From: Devosia sp.
GTDB lineage: Bacteria > Pseudomonadota > Alphaproteobacteria > Rhizobiales > Devosiaceae
DNA: 39,416 nucleotides
Direction: 5' to 3'
Assembly (NCBI GenBank): GCA_015657675.1
Contig: JACDQI010000209.1
Span: 1 to 39,416 of the forward strand
Positions within the stretch are counted from its first letter, which is position 1. Each line of letters starts with the position of its first letter. This document shows, one piece after another, positions 37,472 to 39,416 of this stretch. The notes under the pieces are model-generated. The model searched no databases. It saw nothing but the letters and a program-made list of their open reading frames with translations, and had not been told where the DNA came from. The position numbers and the translations under genes were made by a program.

Positions 37472-38419
37472 GTGGACAGCATCTTTTCACCGGTCATCTT
37501 GTTTTTCGGGCTCGGCGTTGCAGCGGTGATCGCGCGCAGCAATCTTGCGGTGCCCGAAGTGGTGGGCAAGGCGCTGGCGCTGTACCTGATGGCGGCGATT
37601 GGCCTCAAAGGCGGGGTGCAGGTTTCCGAGTCAGGCTTTACGGCCGAGCTGGGGATTGCAGCTCTGGCTGGCCTCGGACTCAGCCTTTTGCTGCCGCTGC
37701 CGGTATTCTGGGTGGTGCGGAAGCTCGGAAAGCTCGACAGCCTCAATGCCGGGGCGGTGGCTGCCCACTATGGCTCGGTTTCGGTGGTGACTTTCGTTAC
37801 CGGCGTCGAAATCCTGACGGCCAGTGGCATGCCGCCGGCAGGCTACATGGTGGCCGTACTGGCGCTGATGGAGGCCCCAGCGATCATTGTTGGGCTGTGG
37901 CTGGCACGGCGGGCGACTGCGGGCAGCTCGGTCGGCGTCGGTCACCACATTTCGGAATCGCTGCGGGACGGCACGGTGATGCTGCTGATGGGCAGCTTTG
38001 CCATCGGCCTTGTCATCGGCCGGGACGGATTTGCGCCGGTCCAGCCGGTGTTCGAGGGGGCGTTCCGGGGCATGCTCTGCCTGTTCCTGCTCGACATGGG
38101 CCTGGTGGCGGCTCGGCAGCTGTTCAAGACTCGCAGCCTGACGCCGACCCTGGCGCTGCTGGCCATCGGCTTTGCAGTGGTCAACGGTGCGCTGGGCGTG
38201 GTGCTCGGCTCGCTGCTGGGACTCGACGCGGGTACGGCAGCGGCCTTGGGGGTCCTTTCCGGCAGCGCCAGCTATATTGCGGCGCCGGCGGCTATCCGGC
38301 TGGCGCTCCCGGAGGCAGATATCGGCCTTCCGCTCGCCATGTCGCTGGCCATCACCTTCCCCTACAACGTGCTGATCGGCATCCCGCTGCTGGGCTGGCT
38401 GGCGCAGCTTTTGGCCTGA
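37472..38419 (+). CDS. SbtA-like sodium-dependent bicarbonate permease
   Basis: 315 residues from GTG 37472, which follows AGGGG at 9-nt spacing and gives MDSIFSPVILFFGLG, like other members; the upstream starts (37274, ATG 37403) run into the regulator spacer. About ten hydrophobic helices. Family segments: LMAAIGLKGGVQVSESG, AGAVAAHYGSVSVVTFVTG, ALMEAPAIIVGLWLA, GMLCLFLLDMGLVAARQL, and LSGSASYIAAPAAIRLALPEA, which match the SbtA/DUF897 family. Characterised cyanobacterial SbtA imports HCO3- with Na+. In a heterotroph it may supply bicarbonate for carboxylations. No SbtB (PII-like) gene is adjacent. It ends 4 nt before the convergent prmA. Confidence 0.87.
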   Translation: MDSIFSPVILFFGLGVAAVIARSNLAVPEVVGKALALYLMAAIGLKGGVQVSESGFTAELGIAALAGLGLSLLLPLPVFWVVRKLGKLDSLNAGAVAAHYGSVSVVTFVTGVEILTASGMPPAGYMVAVLALMEAPAIIVGLWLARRATAGSSVGVGHHISESLRDGTVMLLMGSFAIGLVIGRDGFAPVQPVFEGAFRGMLCLFLLDMGLVAARQLFKTRSLTPTLALLAIGFAVVNGALGVVLGSLLGLDAGTAAALGVLSGSASYIAAPAAIRLALPEADIGLPLAMSLAITFPYNVLIGIPLLGWLAQLLA

Positions 38420-38423
38420 GGTC

Positions 38424-39323
38424 CTAGAGCTTTTCGAGCACCAGGGTGGCCCATTCCTTCTTCAAGATCTTGAAACGGACGACCATGCCGAGGCGGGAGT
38501 AGGCGGCGACGACGCGAGCGGCCTGGGTTAGCAGAATGCCCGAGAGGATGATCGAACTGCCCTTGGTCACGAGGCGGTTCATGTCTGGCGCGAGCGCCAC
38601 CAGCGGGCCGGCAAGGATGTTGGCGACCACCAGGTCGAACGGTGCCTTGGCGATAATGCGCGCGTGGTCGAGGCCGGTGGCTTCCAGGGCGTGGACGAAC
38701 TTGCCGACGCCATTGGCCTGCGCGTTCTCGGCCGTGGTGGTGACGGCGACCGGGTCGATGTCGGTTGCCAGAACCGGGATGCGGAGCCGCTTGGCCAGCG
38801 CGATGGCGAGCACGCCCGTGCCGGTGCCGACGTCGATGGGGTTGTGCGGGCGGCGGCGCTTCAGCAACCGGTCGATGGCCTCGAGGCAGCCGGTGGTGGT
38901 CTCATGGTGGCCGGTGCCGAAAGCCAGCGCAGCGTCGATCTGGATCGACTGCATGCCCGAGGGCGCCTTGCCGGCGTCGTGGCTGCCATGGATGAAGAAA
39001 CCGCCCGCAACCACCGGCGCCAGCCCTTCGAGCGATTTGGCCACCCAGTTGATCTCGGGATCGATGGCTTCGACGGTGAATTGCACGTCGCCCCCAAGGG
39101 TCTGCCGGGCGATCTCGGCAAAGGCCGCCAGTGCCGGTTCCTCGAGGCAAGTGGCTTCAAAGATCCATTCCCCGGTGGCCTCGTTCTCGTGCGCCGAAGC
39201 GGTGACGGCAAGATCGTCGCGCTCACTCACGGCATCCACCAGAGCATAGGCCTGGTCCTTGGTGAGGGGGACAGAGAGCTGCGAGAGGGGCATGGCGCGA
39301 TTGTTCCGGTTTAGGCCGTTCAT
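38424..39323 (-). CDS. prmA: Ribosomal protein L11 methyltransferase
   Basis: 299 residues from ATG 39323; ATG 39293 (MPLSQLSVPL) is also possible, as neither has a clear ribosome binding site. Trimethylates ribosomal protein L11. An N-terminal substrate-recognition domain (about 1-110) is followed by the methyltransferase domain: AFGTGHHETTTGCLEAI, SAM motif DVGTGTGVLAIALAKR, ATDIDPVAV, and VANILAGPLVALAPD with the NxxxxPL-type motif, then SGILLTQ. It lies 44 nt downstream of the truncated nuclease-fold gene on the same strand and may be cotranscribed with it. Confidence 0.95.
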   Translation of the reverse strand: MNGLNRNNRAMPLSQLSVPLTKDQAYALVDAVSERDDLAVTASAHENEATGEWIFEATCLEEPALAAFAEIARQTLGGDVQFTVEAIDPEINWVAKSLEGLAPVVAGGFFIHGSHDAGKAPSGMQSIQIDAALAFGTGHHETTTGCLEAIDRLLKRRRPHNPIDVGTGTGVLAIALAKRLRIPVLATDIDPVAVTTTAENAQANGVGKFVHALEATGLDHARIIAKAPFDLVVANILAGPLVALAPDMNRLVTKGSSIILSGILLTQAARVVAAYSRLGMVVRFKILKKEWATLVLEKL

Positions 39324-39367
39324 GGGCCGGGAGCCGGCCGGAAGTCAACGGCGGGGCGGTGCCAGCG

Positions 39368-39416
39368 TTAAGGCAGGCGCAGGTCGGCCCAGACCGGGAG
39401 ATGGTCCGAACCGCGG
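39368..39416 (-). CDS. Endonuclease/exonuclease/phosphatase-fold protein, C-terminal end only
   Basis: Only the last 15 codons are inside the window, cut by its right edge. On the minus strand they read RGSDHLPVWADLRLP and stop at TAA (39368-39370). GSDHLPVWADL is the conserved C-terminal motif of the exonuclease III/EEP superfamily, with the catalytic Asp-His pair, so the protein is probably an exodeoxyribonuclease III or a related EEP enzyme. It cannot be narrowed further. Confidence 0.75.
   Translation of the reverse strand, partial: RGSDHLPVWADLRLP

Overview
The window looks like chromosomal DNA from an alphaproteobacterium of the order Hyphomicrobiales (Rhizobiales), most likely near Devosia. 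The reasons are high GC with NCG/NGC-biased codons, frequent GTG/TTG starts, an alphaproteobacterial dcw cluster, a long FtsZ ending in the alphaproteobacterial tail (IEIPSFLR), a DUF2336 protein, CtrA-type TTAA-N7-TTAA and CcrM-type GANTC motifs, and a class A RNase P RNA just upstream of rsmH. The genus is inference; no rRNA is present.

Layout. Bases 1-410 hold intergenic palindromic repeats and no supported gene. Next come a DUF2336 protein with a clear terminator, an ArsR-type regulator fused to a SAM methyltransferase followed by metF (methionine/one-carbon branch), a proline-rich anchored protein, a TerB/DnaJ protein, and rnpB.

Bases 5920-20977 form a tightly packed, often overlapping division and cell-wall operon: rsmH-ftsL-ftsI-murE-murF-mraY-ftsW-murG-murC-murB-ddl-ftsQ-ftsA. 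Two customary members are absent. There is no mraZ between rnpB and rsmH, and no murD between mraY and ftsW, where a 101-nt spacer with a perfect 23-bp palindrome sits instead. A DUF763 gene on the opposite strand is wedged between ftsA and ftsZ, its stop codon abutting that of ftsA. ftsZ therefore has its own 305-bp upstream region, with repeated GTTAACGAA and GANTC sites, and its own terminator. lpxC follows, behind a TTAA-N7-TTAA motif.

Bases 25354-34129 run in one direction: bamD, recN, ligA, a secreted protein with an EF-hand-like loop, a secreted protein with two DUF3828-like repeats, a class I aminotransferase, and a secreted protein with one DUF3828-like domain. The remaining part holds an M24 aminopeptidase P (minus), an unlisted 44-aa gene with a strong ribosome binding site and terminator (plus), a LysR regulator divergent from an SbtA-like bicarbonate permease, prmA (minus), and the last 15 codons of an endonuclease/exonuclease/phosphatase-fold protein cut by the window edge.

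The most important observations concern gene integrity. lpxC is split by an apparent 1-nt deletion exactly at its zinc-binding VEH motif. murE carries two compensating single-base shifts that scramble 14 residues just after the conserved SMG. Both sit in short G or C runs in genes expected to be essential, so sequencing or assembly indels are the leading explanation. I found no clear new defence system, mobile element, CRISPR array or tRNA. The most novel leads are the rearranged dcw locus (no murD, no mraZ, DUF763 insertion), the DUF3828 family expansion and the 44-aa gene.
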